Made by a program: the position numbers and the translations under genes. DNA of 64,000 nt from Antedon mediterranea (lineage: Eukaryota > Echinodermata > Crinoidea > Comatulida > Antedonidae), in NCBI RefSeq assembly GCF_964355755.1, contig NC_092674.1, forward strand, positions 6,205,001 to 6,269,000, read 5' to 3'. The notes beneath the pieces were generated by a model that was given only the letters and a program-made list of their open reading frames with translations, was not told the DNA's origin and ran no database searches. Positions 35,901-47,900 of this stretch are shown in pieces. Position 1 is the first letter of the stretch. Each line of letters begins with the position of its first letter.

Positions 35901-38900
35901 TTCTAGATTACAATTTGAACATTTTGGCACACATGGCGTTTCATACCTATACTAAGTTGGAATCATCTAATTACAAACAAATATCGAAAACACCTGCTGG
36001 TGATGCTTATAAAGAAATACTAACAAGTTAAAACAATTCAATTTATTCCGGATTTTAAATGAACAATACAAACATTAAAACATACATACGCATGCTGGAT
36101 CCAACAGTGAACTCTATCGCTTTTGATGGGACGTCCCAACCAGCAGTGAGGACGTCCCAACCAGCAGTGAGGACGTCCCAACCAGCAGTGAGGACGCCCG
36201 TCCCAACCAGCAGTGAGGATGTCCCAACCAGCAGTGAGGACGTCCCAACCAGCAGTGAGGACGTCCCAACCAGCAGTGAGGACGTCCCAACCAGCAGTGA
36301 GGACGTCCCAACCAGCAGTGAGGATGTCCCAACCAGCAGTGAGGATGTCCCAACCAGCAGTGAGGACGTCCCAACCAGCAGTGAGGACGCCCGTCCCAAC
36401 CAGCAGTGAGGATGTCCCAACCAGCAGTGAGGACGTCCCAACCAGCAGTGAGGACGTCCCAACCAGCAGTGAGGACGTCCCAACCAGCAGTGAGGACGTC
36501 CCAACCAGCAGTGAGGACGTCCCAACCAGCAGTGAGGACGTCCCAACCAGCAGTGAGGACGTCCCAACCAGCAGTGAGGATGTCCCAACCAGCAGTGAAT
36601 GAATATAATACTAAGAAATATTATGAAAATAACAAATTTATTTTCTTTTTTCTTTTTTGACAGGATGTGGCAATGGGAAGTATTTGCACATTAATCCGTC
36701 CATATACAAATTAGGATCAGACTGTTGTTCCAGGTTGACACAGATCGCACAGCAAAGAGGACACAATGTTCTAGTTTGTGACAATATCAATCTACCGTAC
36801 AGAAGCGGCAGCTGTGATGCAGTCATCTCCATCGCCGTGATCCATCACTTTGCTACAGTGGAACGACGAGTTAAGGCACTGCAGGAGCTAGCTAGAATAA
36901 CAAGACCTGGTGGAAGGGTGATGGTTTGTGTCTGGGCACTTGAACAGAGTCACCGAAAGGTAATGAAATAATCTCAGTTGCGGATCCAAGGGGAGCCCAG
37001 TCGGCCCGGGCCCCTTACATTTCTCAATTCATAATGCAAAAGATAAGACATCAAATTAAGCTAACCCTTCATTTTGCCATTTTTAGACCCCGGGCCCCCT
37101 ATTTCAAAATTCTGGATCCGCCACTGAATCTCATGATTTATGGGTTATGGCACAGGCCAAATATATCCACAAGATGTGTGACACTTCAGGACTTGAACCC
37201 AGAATCATGCAATCAGTAGCCGAGATACAAATCCACTCCAAATGATGAAAAGTAGTAGTATGATAGATAAGTACAAAATAAAAAGTTTACTTGACATGGC
37301 AAGCATACTCACAGTGTTACTTACCTATCATATTTACAAATTCTTTATTTAATTAATACATTTTGCAGAACTGTTTTTTTTTTAAGATTCCTATTTCAGA
37401 ATGTTAATTGAGTTTCATAAATGTATTCTGACAAAATTAATCAAAAAAGGATATGAATAATTTAGCTTCAAATGCAATATTAGCATATTTTTAATATCGT
37501 TTTTCATGTGTATAGAATACAGATTTACTTGACAGAGAGTAAGCAAGTCCAAGCTATCAGCTAATAGGATATGCCATTTTAAAGCAATGCCCCTGTTCAA
37601 CCATGTACGACTACACCCATACGCAGCAAGTTTGAGTTTAATATCGGTTTACAAATTTCTCATAGTTATTTTCTATTTTACTTTAAATTCTATTAAAATA
37701 CTTTTTTGTTCAATTGTATATTGATAATTATAAAAATAAGCATTAAAAATCTTTTAATAAGTATTAATTTATGACAATATATTAATGTGTTTATTTTCTA
37801 TAATAGTTTGATGCCCAAGATGTGCTTGTGCCCTGGCATTTCCAACCACGATTAAGAAAGAAACCTGGTAAGTGTTTTTATATATTATTTATGCAGTAAA
37901 ACCCTATTAAGGGGACACTGAAAAAAAGTGTCTCTTTAACAGAATAGGGGTTGGTCGTATTGTTAGTTTACATATGGCTTCTAATAGTTCATTTCAGAGG
38001 AAAAATCTGCACTCTCCTGAAAAGGGGGAAAGAGCCCCCTGAATAGAAGTGTTCTCAGAATAGAGGATTCAAAACAAAGTGTCCCTTTAACAGAATAGGG
38101 AATGACCATCTTGTTTCCTTATATATTACTTCTAGTTCATTTAAAAGGAAAAAAGCACACTTATCAGGTTGTCCCCTAAAAAGGGGGGAAGTGCCTCCTA
38201 AATAAAATAGAGGTGTCCCCAGAATAGTGGATTCCTCTGAATATCAATGTCCCATTAATAGAGGTGTCCCCAGAATAGTGGATTCCTCTGAATATCAATG
38301 TCCCATTAATAGAGGTGTCCCCAGAATAGTGGATTCTTCTGAATATCAATGTCCCATTAATAGAGGTGTCCCCAGAATAGTGGATTCTTCTGAATATCAA
38401 TGTCCCATTAATAGAGGTGTCCCCAGAATAGTGGATTCTTCTGAATATCAATGTCCCATTAATAGAGGTATCCCAAAGGAGGGATTCTACTGTATATCAT
38501 TATGAATTAACATTGGTCTCTATTATTACTAAAAATTGACCTTTTTTTTTCTTAGCAAATTGTGTTGAAAATTCAAGTGAGGTTTGCAGTTCAGGAAGTG
38601 ATGATGATGAACTATTGTACAACTCAAAAAATGTAAAGAAAAAATTGATAAAAAACAATAAAAGCAATAAACAGATTAATGGCAATAAAGAGTTACTACC
38701 GTGTTTGAGCCAACATCAAATATGGCAGCAACACCTGAATTCAGAAACCTTAAAAAGACTCCGAAATGGGCATTCCAGATTGAGTAGAACTTTACAGCGA
38801 GCCACCATACACCAAAGAAGTTCAAGCACGGATGGACGATGTATACTAGAACAGCAAACTAGACATCACGCATTTCAGCAAGGAAAGAAGGTTCGGCATA

Positions 38901-40189
38901 GCTCTACTGGAAGTAGCGTAGATGAAGATGGTGACGAATTTCCAAAGTTTGATCAAAACACAAAATTGTTAACCAATAAAAGTCCAAAAATATCCACAAA
39001 GTTTGATGGATTTTTATCAAACGCAAGCAAATGTGAAAAACTAAGTAGTGATATTAAAAGAGAAGAAAACTTTGGTAACAAACTATCTAGTGCAATTCAA
39101 GAACTTTTTGTGAAAAAAATAGCTAGCGTTTCAAATGAGATAAAGACTGTGAGTAATGGAGACGCGAGTAAAGGACTCAGTCGACATAGTTCTGAGAAAT
39201 ACATGAGAGATAAAAATAGATACAAAATAGCTCTTTTAACGAGAAGTCAAAGTGAAGACAGTAAAGAATCTTCAAATAATGTAAAAAATGAATCTCTTCT
39301 GGATTTTTCTACAATCTGGAAAAGTAAATCTCCGCAAGTTAATCCTAAGAACCAAAGCCAAATGAGGTCAGCAGGCCTCAATGATTTTAATGCAACCAAA
39401 ATACCTAAACATCTTGAAGACAGTGGATTCTCAGAGTCACCTTGCAGAGTTTGTATTCGAGTTGGTAATTGCGTCATAACCTCTGATGATTACACTCTTT
39501 GTAAAACATGTCCCTCTCTTATTAACGGTGCTTCCAATACCAAAAGTAGTCCATATAAATTGTATTCTGATTTCAGTTCATGGAATGGAATTAGTAAATC
39601 TGCTGACAGAAGATTAGGTTTATCTGAAAAATCAGCAAAAGCTGCTCTACAATGTATGTCAGTCGACATTGGAATGTGTCTTTCGCATAAAAGAGCAAGT
39701 CCAGTTAAACAAGAAATCAACAATTCATCTAAAAGTCAAGTTTGCCGTAAAGCAACACATCTGAAAAAGTCTCTCTTAAAAGATGTTGAGTCTCCTATGG
39801 AATCCAGATCATCATCCGAGGAGAGTTTGTCTTCGATACCTGTTGAGCTCGTTAAACGTATCAGTCCAAGAGTTCGGCGTAACCACTCCGATAGTAGCTT
39901 TGAGAAAACTCAACACATTCAGTATAGTCCCCAATTACCAAAAAGAATTGTCAACAACATGCGACGCTGTCGTTCCAGCGACGCCGCCGCGTTGCAAGAG
40001 TGCAAAGAAGAGTCTGTCTTCGAACCAGAAGATCCCTCTACCTGTCTGCGGTACTATCATGTCTTCAAAGAAGGAGAACTGGCAAATCTTATAGAAGAAC
40101 ACGTCAAAAACTTACATGTCATTGAAAATTATTATGACCATGCCAATTGGTGTGTTATCGCAGAAAAGGTGAATGTCTGGACAATATAG
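29914..40189 (+). CDS. TRMT9B: TRMT9B, AlkB8/Trm9-like tRNA methyltransferase homologue
   Basis: This is an SAM-dependent methyltransferase of the Trm9/ALKBH8 family (KIAA1456), related to enzymes modifying wobble uridines of tRNA. Coding exons are 29914-30073, 36664-36959, 37807-37867 and 38556-40189, giving 716 aa. An in-frame TGA at 29893-29895 supports the start, and an acceptor-like site at 29833 implies a 5'UTR intron. The N-terminal 170 residues carry HVHDVYDKIAPHFSDTRYKA, SAM motif I DVGCGNGKYL, then LPYRSGSCDAVISIAVIHHF and DVLVPWHF. A long Ser/Lys-rich linker with a cysteine cluster (PCRVCIRVGNC and CKTC) follows; the conserved end is LRYYHVFKEGELANLIEEHV and WCVIAEK. It is longer than the human protein because the linker is expanded. 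Intron 1 spans 6.6 kb. Confidence 0.95.
30074..34027. other. TRMT9B intron 1, left part
   Basis: This is AT-rich intronic sequence. The poly-A run near 31351-31368 after aaataaatcttgtct might be a retroposed tail, but no matching body was recognised. Open frames of 60-70 codons here show no family resemblance. Confidence 0.5.
34028..34171. mobile_element. MITE family A copy in TRMT9B intron 1
   Basis: It runs from ggctctgtctacaccatcaa to cttgatagtgtagatatagc, so both terminal repeats are present. The core reads catgatgatgtcatatcact and catatttggtcacatcac. Confidence 0.8.
34835..35030. repeat. Dispersed repeat joined to a TCCCCTTAATAGAGG-type end
   Basis: The left part (ggtccggttttcacaagaaa to gtgaaaagtggtcgg) is itself palindrome-like and resembles the inverse of 29600-29700. 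The right part reads ctctattaagaggacacttt and gtccccttaatatagattt, matching the element family of the 25-kb minisatellite. It lies in TRMT9B intron 1. Confidence 0.6.
36127..36598. repeat. 21-bp minisatellite, about 22 copies, next to TRMT9B exon 2
   Basis: The unit gacgtcccaaccagcagtgag (one cytosine alternates with thymine) is repeated with very few differences. The variant gacgcccgtcccaaccagca appears twice, about 197 bp apart (near 36190 and 36387), showing that a block of about nine units was itself duplicated. Because 21 is a multiple of three, several frames are open on both strands; these are repeat artefacts, not genes. The array ends 65 bp before the exon 2 acceptor. Confidence 0.95.
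36975..37126. mobile_element. 152-bp MITE with hAT-like ends in TRMT9B intron 2
   Basis: The ends cagttgcggatcca and tggatccgccactg are inverse, and the interior has a second inverted pair around ggcccgggcccc. CAG-GGCGGATCCA ends are typical of hAT-type miniature elements. AATCT stands on both sides (36970-36974 and 37127-37131); hAT elements normally make 8-bp duplications, so the class is tentative. Confidence 0.75.
37892..38490. repeat. Terminal-repeat element with internal 51-bp minisatellite in TRMT9B intron 3
   Basis: It begins gcagtaaaaccctattaagg and ends gggattctactgta, inverse-like ends of the TCCCCTTAATAGAGG family. The right half (38215-38470) is a 51-bp tandem array of five units (aatagaggtgtccccagaat followed by agtggattc and ctgaatatcaatgtcccatt). 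Single diverged motifs fill the left half. Confidence 0.8.
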
Positions 40190-40904
40190 TTCAATTTTTT
40201 GTTATTCTTTCGAATGTTTTCTTCCAGATCTTCCGAAGTAGTAGTTCCTTTTCAAAAAAAAAAACAACAGATCTAAAAGATTAGTTATTTCTGGAGAAAC
40301 GTCTCTTCAATATCAGCAAAGATTTTAACATTTACAAAGAAGCCTATTTCTTCCGAAGTACAAAATAATATGTTTCTTTTTTTAAAAACTTCTTGCCGAA
40401 GATCTAGAAACCTCTTTTCAATATTAAGAAAGATTTCTTTTTACATTTACAAAAGCTTCACAAGAACTGTTTTTATTCTTTAAAAGCCTTTAAAGCATTT
40501 TTCATATCCAAAAATATCTACCTACTTCCATTAATAGATAAAACGGAAATAGATATCTAAATTTTAATAATGAAAAATCATCTAAAAATGTCTAAGTAGA
40601 AATAAGTATGAAATGTTTATAAATAGCTGCTTGCCGTACACCATTCAAATAGGTCTCGTAATTTTATTTTTTAACGCAGGATAAAGGTATCTAGTCTAGA
40701 TATTTTTATCTATGTTGCAACGTAAATTGCAATATTTTATTAACAATTCTTTTCTATTTTATCATAGTACGATATGTCTATATGCCGTTGCGTGTGTTGA
40801 TTGTTTTTTCTTTTTTTGTTATTTATAAACTCATTGTTTTGATGTTTTTAGCTTAAGTTGCAATATCTAAAATTATCACTAAATTCTTGTTCAGATATCG
40901 GACT

Positions 40905-41060
40905 TCAAATTGTAAGAAATCATGATTATGTTTCTGTTTATTTATATGGCCCAGGCTACAATGTTTCGTTGCATTATGGGAGTATGTTTCCATACGTGTT
41001 TAATCCCAAAAAAATGACTGGGGTAATCATGTTTAGCGCTTAGAGGTTTCACAACATTAG
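40905..41060 (+). mobile_element. SINE body fragment
   Basis: The stretch from tggcccaggctacaatg through gcattatgggagtatgtttc to gtttagcgcttagaggtttc matches the inverse of 61237-61400. It also contains a short open frame that is not a gene. It lies about 0.7 kb past the TRMT9B stop. Confidence 0.6.
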
Positions 41061-41298
41061 GCGGTAAGGTATGTAAATCCAGGATATTATTATCATTATA
41101 ACAAAATGGTATATATCATTAATACTGAGCACAGTCCCAAAAGTAATTTTATGATAAATACATTTTTTATGTGATTGACGAATTTTAAAAAGAAATTTGA
41201 ATTCAGGATTATATAATAATTTGTATTACGTGTTTATTTACGGATGTTTGTTGCCATTTTAATTGTTATGTAAATTGTTGAATGTGTTTGTTTCATAG

Positions 41299-41304
41299 AA
41301 TAAA
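41299..41304 (+). terminator. Possible TRMT9B polyadenylation signal
   Basis: AATAAA occurs about 1.1 kb past the TRMT9B stop. It is the clearest canonical signal I noticed in the downstream region, but the SINE fragment at 40905-41060 lies before it and no cDNA evidence is available. Confidence 0.3.
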
Positions 41305-41532
41305 CAAAATCGCAAAACTGAGATGCAATAGTCTATTTTAAGTCATAATGCATTAATTGTACAAAAAAACGGTTTGTACAACAAATACGGTGACAATAGT
41401 ACGGAGGATTTTTATAGATTAGGACGTTTATTTAGGCTGCAGAAATCCTTATGAGAAATTAGATTTAATCCAATGATTATTAATGTGTGTTCACAATGTT
41501 CCTACGCTGTTTCTAGCTATAAAACAATTGCG

Positions 41533-42250
41533 TGACGTCATCATGACGTCAATCTTACCCTGAGGAATATGGATTTAAGATGAAATCATTTTTTTACAAT
41601 CTACTTACGATAGAATGTTGTTTTGGGAGTTGTTTTTCTTACTAGTTTATTTCGCGTTGCGGCGATTTTGTCGTTTTTCTTAAAGATTTTTTTAGTGCAT
41701 GTTTTGGGGATTTTTATGACGTAGTTGTGGAAGTTGTTTTTTATAGCATAATTGTGTGTATGACAACCGTTTTTGTGTACGTCATACATTGTGCGTGGCA
41801 GTCTTGACGCACGTCGTAATGAGGCTCATTTCTATTTGAAAACCGTCACGGTATTGCAGACTACTATGTCATTAATTAAAAACAATTAAAAAAATACCCA
41901 TATTTGTTCGTAAATTTAGTTACCTCATTGCCTTAGTTTACGTCCATTGTAATGCTTATGTATTGTTATAAATGTACTTTGTATCTAGGGAAACGAAACT
42001 TCCATAGATCCTGACGTATGACGTTATCTCACATGTTCTAATTAAATACAGCAATAATCATTAGGCCTACTATATAATTAGAGAGAGGAGCGAAGCTTTG
42101 ATAAAGAAAAACAAGATAACGCCCATCTGATTGCGTTTTTCCCATAAGGAGGCTATTATACTGGGACGTCACTAAATATTTGAACACGTGGTTTACATGG
42201 TTATAGAGGCGAGTGACGTGTACTATTGACGTGCCGGTATGATACGTCCT
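41533..42250. promoter_or_regulatory. Cluster of CRE-like ACGT motifs
   Basis: Two perfect CRE palindromes, TGACGTCA, stand at 41533-41540 and 41544-41551 separated by three bases. Over the next 700 bp further GACGT/ACGTC motifs occur near 41717, 41777, 41806, 41941, 42012, 42018, 42164, 42213, 42229 and 42244, with a CACGTG E-box near 42186. In CpG-poor, AT-rich sequence this clustering is unusual. It could be an enhancer or promoter for the membrane-protein gene downstream or for an unseen gene. Confidence 0.4.
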
Positions 42251-44971
42251 CCCTCTTAATATTAACTTTATCTCCAACACATTTTCTAAACGTTTATATC
42301 TTTTTTTTTTGATAAGCGCCGCCTATCCTGTTGTGTTTAGTTTTTATTAGTAGGCCTAACAACCTACGTCTTAAACATCCGGGTAACTCGTGGTACGAAA
42401 GAGTGACGAGTGTTACCATCATTCTGGTCTACTTTGAGAATAGTGTTCTAAACAATTTTCATGTCGCGCTATCAATTTAATTGATATAGTCATTATATAC
42501 GGTATGTATACATTTACGAAAGGTTGTATAAATACAATTAAAGAATATAATGATGGTATTATCCACGTTTGTCGCTTGCCTCCTCTGAGGACGAGTGAGG
42601 AGGATTTAACAAACTTCATTTTCAGTTTGTAAAATAGTTTTTGCTTTATTTACACACATTGTGCTTTTACCTTACTGTTTTGTTATATTTATGTCAGGCC
42701 TAGAGATAAGTATTTTTCTACGATGTTTTGTTGGCAGATTTTAACCCGATAGTATGAAATGTTTTCTGTATTTTTGTACATTATGATGGCGACAGCACCG
42801 TATATTTACGTTTTTGTCGTTTGTTTAAATAATTATAAAGTGATCTAGGACCTAATAAAACAAATTGATGAATAAAAACAATGTTTCAGTTGTGTATATT
42901 GTCGATCTTAATCTTATATCATAGATTAACTGATAAAAAAAATTTCATTTCTATGACCTTCGATTACAAACTATGTACTGAGCAGTTGGGTGGGTTTTGT
43001 ATGAATTTAGTACAGTTACGGTAAAATAGACCTACATCTATTTTCCCAAGTAGAAGTAAATTTGCTCAATTCTTTATGATTTTCCTGGTCTAATATTCAC
43101 AGTAGGCCTACCCTAGAAAGTTATATCCGTTCCAATGCGCTTCCATCTTCACCAACATATATCCTCCCCCCCCCCACCTCCCTCCCCTCCCACCTTCACC
43201 CCAAACGATTGTGCCAGATAGGCCTACTATAAATCGTAGCTTTTTCCAATTTGAAGGTGATTGCAGCCGGGTCCATAGTACATTATGTCCTGTATCAGTA
43301 TCAGCGTGCAGGGAAGTGACTATTGATCCGGAAACTGACTGCTTAGCTGACTGATAGCATTGTCAACGTCTTCCTATTGTTTCTGGTGTTTATAGTCATT
43401 AAAATAATATATTTCGCTTTCGGTCGAATTAAGCGCGACGTGTTTCACATGATTGAGAAGACTTTCATTTAAAGGGATCGCAAATTTTCTTTTTACTTTA
43501 AAGAGAAATGTGGTTTTTTTTTTCTACGTAGCATAAGCCTACCAATTTGGTGCGGAAAATAAGACTGCGTCGATCCAAAACGGTTTGTATGTATGTTAAC
43601 TACACCCTGGAGTCACCCTTTAAGGTACAATCCACTTGTGGAATATAACTACAAACGTAAGCATTTTGTTTTAATACAGCTAATAAATCTTATCATTACT
43701 ATAGTAATAAGTACACAATAAGGCCTTATTTTCTATGATTATTGCGGTTCTGTAGGTCTTGTGCTTTACGGAACTATCGATTTTTAGACAGATTACTTAT
43801 TGTAGACAAGTTTCATTTAAATAATATATTTCCTCGTAGCTTGCAGAAGAACATATGCCTATGCAATTCTTGTTAATGGTTCCTGTTAAATGTTCATCAC
43901 CTCCACAACCCGGAAGATAGTCACTTGACAGAAACGAGTCACCAATGATTTTTAAAAAGTTCGCAAACTTGGCAAAAACGTACAGTTAATATCAAATAAA
44001 ATCGCTCGGATCATTGGGAATTTGAAGAGGTAGGTACAGTAGTCCCTGATGTATTGTACTTTACGTCCATTTCAGAAAAAAGAGCCAAACTTCGTTAGCA
44101 ACCAAAATTAAAAGTTAGCTCTTTACAGGTTTTTAGCAACTGGACCTCATATGGCACATTCAGTTTTGAGTACCGTGTTTCAAAGGCCTCAATCTGCCAT
44201 ATAATCGTTGATAGGTAGTGATAGTAGGCCTAATTAGTATCACTCTAGTATTAATGTTCTGTTTTGATACTTTTTAGGCCAGGCTGGTTCAATTAATTAA
44301 GAACATTCTATTTAATGTTACTACTACAACTTACAGACAGATTTGAAATATCACGAGTCTTACACAATTTCAGCACATAATATAATATACGATAGTTGCC
44401 TGTTAGGCCTACTCTGAAGTGCTGCATACGCATTTTGTGCATCCAAAATTGAACGATGGGCTACATTGCATAATTCATGGTATTATTATATTAAAGAAAT
44501 AAATACGACTTTCAGTGTCAATTACCTAATGAATAATACTTAATATCAAGTTGTCTTTTTATTCGACAATTGCATGCATCGAAAAGTTTCGTATACCACC
44601 ATTCAACACACCATTAGCAAGGTTGCAGACTCCTACCGTTGGGACAGACTCCCTAAAGATGCCAAAAAACAGCCTACCCTTACTTCTTAAGGAACTCACT
44701 GTTATTTTCTTAAATGTTGATAAACCGCGTTTGTGTCCCTATGACCAGTTCAAATTGTACAAGCTTGTGGCGCCAAAAAAAGGACGTAAAAACAGTAGGT
44801 CTACTTTGCATAGGCCTATAATTTTAAATCGAAAATTCGCAAAACAATCAAATTGTTTTTAAATGGTCCTACTGACTGCCACATGTTTTTTTCTTTCTTC
44901 GCTACAATGTCCTGTTTCTGTCTGATCATTGAACAATATTGCTTCCTACAGGAAAACGTGACTTTTGAAGA
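42251..44971. other. Gene-free upstream region of the membrane-protein gene
   Basis: It contains a C-rich run at 43152-43200 and six TAGGCCTA palindromes. An acceptor-like tcctacag at 44944-44951 lies just before the membrane-protein start codon and suggests an upstream noncoding exon. The open frame at 44551-44862 (103 codons) has no recognisable similarity and I do not call it a gene. Confidence 0.45.
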
Positions 44972-47900
44972 ATGGTTTTATTGAAACTGTTGACGATTAT
45001 CAGTTGTTTGGTATGCTATATCAGTGGACAAGGTAAAGTAGAAAAAAATTCATCATAATAATCATTCATTTTTTGGCGCATTTCTAAGAGTTGTTAATAG
45101 TGCCTGCCGGTGGTTAGTATTTTCACAAAGACGCACAAGATTTTCTATTTTTTTTAAATTTTGTTTGTTTTCCTTCAACACAATCATTATAATAGTCACT
45201 GATGCTGCTTTTCTCATCAACAGTCGCGTTAAAACTGGTTTACTCTTTTATTTCGACAAGCATCGCGTTAAAACAAAACAAAAAAATCTTTTTACTACTC
45301 AAAAAGTATTTAATTACAACATGACTAGAGGAGTCAACTATTCTGTAACAACAAAACAGAAGATCTAAAAGTCAAGTTCAGTTTTATTGTTTCACACAAT
45401 AAAATAAACAGAATATACAGAACATTTGATAAATTTGTCCTATAAATACAAAAACTTAAAATACTCTTATTGATTATAATTAAATATTATTAAACAAAGC
45501 CTTGAATTATTTCGACTTGCTTGTTCCACGGTGGCGCTGTTCAGTCGATAATAAGTATCATCCCAAAAACAAACTTGCTCAAGTTTAAGCTTGGTTCCTA
45601 AAGCTCTATCTACACTATCAAACTTTATGTGACAAAATGTGATGTGCCCAAATATGGTAGTGATATGACGTCATTGTGTCCTATTATGGGCTCATCACAT
45701 TGTTCACATACAGTTTGATAGTGTAGACAGAGCTTAACTATGGACGCAGCGCAAGGACGCAAGCGCACCGCATATAATTTGACCAATCCCGGAGTGAGAT
45801 AATCCGAACTGTCGCTTTGCGTGACGTTGTCGAGTTGTTACGTTGCATGCAAAGCTAATATAAAAACACAGTAGGTGAATTAAAATAGTTTATGATTACA
45901 CTTTCTATGCGTCTATCGTATTAATAGATACATTGTTTATAAAATATTACAGAATACAAATGTAGATATCTGTATGGTACCAACTGTTCCGTTGTTGAAG
46001 CCTACACCTCTAGAGAATATGTCGGTGGTAAGTATTGTATTAAAATGAAATAGATATAATTCGGGAAAAGGGTGTGTCACTCACCTATTTAAAGTTTATT
46101 GCATCCCCTGAAGAAAAAAAATTGTTTTATCTTTTTCATGTTTTGGAGAGATCTTTTAAAATGTAAGGGCGGGTTAAATCATGTTATTTTATTGTAGTAG
46201 TGGGTCCTATGTTTAATATGGACAACGACACAATGGGCCTAAATGGATACATTTTTCGATATGTATAGGCCTACTATATTGTTACAGAAAGAGTTGATAT
46301 CGAATAATTAAAAAATGCCGATAATTAATGGTAGCGCATACTAACAAATAATAGGATGTAGTCTTTATTTAAATGTTTGTTTAAAATCCATTGTCTTATT
46401 TGTATTGTATAACATGTTATAATATGTATATCTGACATACACTAGACTTGTCCTAAGTCTGTATTTATTGTCTGTTTTATGTTAGTCCACCAGTCGACGA
46501 ATCGATTTGTCTGAAAATAGAACCTTAAGTAGTATACGTATGAAACGCCATATGTGCCAAAATATTTATCTTTTCACTAATATTAAGCCAAAACTCCGTC
46601 TGGAACCCAGACTAGACATACACTAGCAGTAACAGATAATCGAAATAATCATATCATTTTAGGTGTAATGCAATATGATTGTAAGCCTACTCTACCAAGC
46701 TGTAGCAGTATTTCTGAGTGTAGAAGGATTTTACTAACATTCACGAGCAGTCCTTTGGAATTTGAAACAACTTTATTTATTACGATCGGACTGTATACAT
46801 TGAAATTCAATAACGAATCACAAGAATTTCATCAAGAATATATTGATATAAGCCCAGATGAAAATACTGAATATATTGTAAGTCAGTTCACAGCCAGTGA
46901 TGCGTGTTAGGACCATGGGTAGAATTAATGGAATGGTGTACTGTGAGCTTATGCGCATGCGCCCATAAGTATTTGCATAAACTATCATCTATACCACCTG
47001 AAAAGAAAGATTACTGTTTCATACATGCAGAAATTAAATATTCATTATATTGTGTATCACACGCGTGATTTTCGACTAGGCCAATTTGTTCGCGCGAGTG
47101 GAAAGCCTCAGCTTATACGCATGCGTAGAAAGGGATTTCGAAGATGGAAACAATAGTGGATGCGTTAACTATAGATAACTTACTTTTTTGTGTAGTATTA
47201 TTTAATATAATTATTACATTAATTGTAGATCGAATTTGGATGTCAAACCAATCGTAGAGAACATGTAAGTGTCTCTTTATACGATTTACAAATCGAATGC
47301 GTGGACGGTGAATGTGAGACGAGCAAGGCTTCTTACGTCTCCATTCCCATTATACTGATAGGCCTGGTTGTTGTAGCAGTTGTGTTGATAAAAAGACGAC
47401 AAAAAAGGTTGGTTATGTAAAAGTTAGCCATAATGGCATTATAATATACATTGTCTTATGGTCATTATTTATGTTATATTATCAGAATATTCATAGTTCA
47501 TATAGGATTCTAGTAAACATACCGGCAACTATCCATAAGTAGCCATTAACATCTGTCCTCTACATTATCAAACTAGTTTAACAAAAAAAAAGAGAAAAAA
47601 GTGTGGTGTGTCCAAATAAGACAGTGATATACCCAAATATGGTAGTGAAATGACATCATCATATCCATATAGGGGCATATCCCATTTTTCACATAAAGTT
47701 TGTTAGTGCAGACAGAGCTTTAGTTATGATCTTGCCTTCATTTTGACGGTTTAACTGGGATTACCAAAATCTGTGAAATTTCAAGTAGCCTCAAGTATCA
47801 AGTATCAAGTATCAAGTATAATCTTTATTCGTTCCCACAAGGAGAAAATTTACATTGCTCGTCTTCAAATACATCATACTTACAATATATAAAATAACAT

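Noticed and set aside
36055-36660. Long open frames on both strands encoding repeated SQPAVRT / TSSEDVP / GRPHCWL peptides
   Set aside because: They are by-products of a stop-free 21-bp minisatellite inside TRMT9B intron 1. No start context, splice signals or unique sequence supports a gene.
38176-38505. Open frames with repeating DSSEYQCPINRGVPRIV / IFRRIHYSGDTSING peptides
   Set aside because: They are produced by a 51-bp tandem array in TRMT9B intron 3.
43152-43200. C-rich run considered as a G-quadruplex or CpG promoter
   Set aside because: It is mostly a poly-C/CT tract with few CpGs and no G4 pattern of four separate runs that I can define confidently.
44551-44862. 103-codon open frame before the membrane-protein gene
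   Set aside because: No signal peptide, domain or splice connection is visible, and its frame does not lead into the gene. It is left unassigned.
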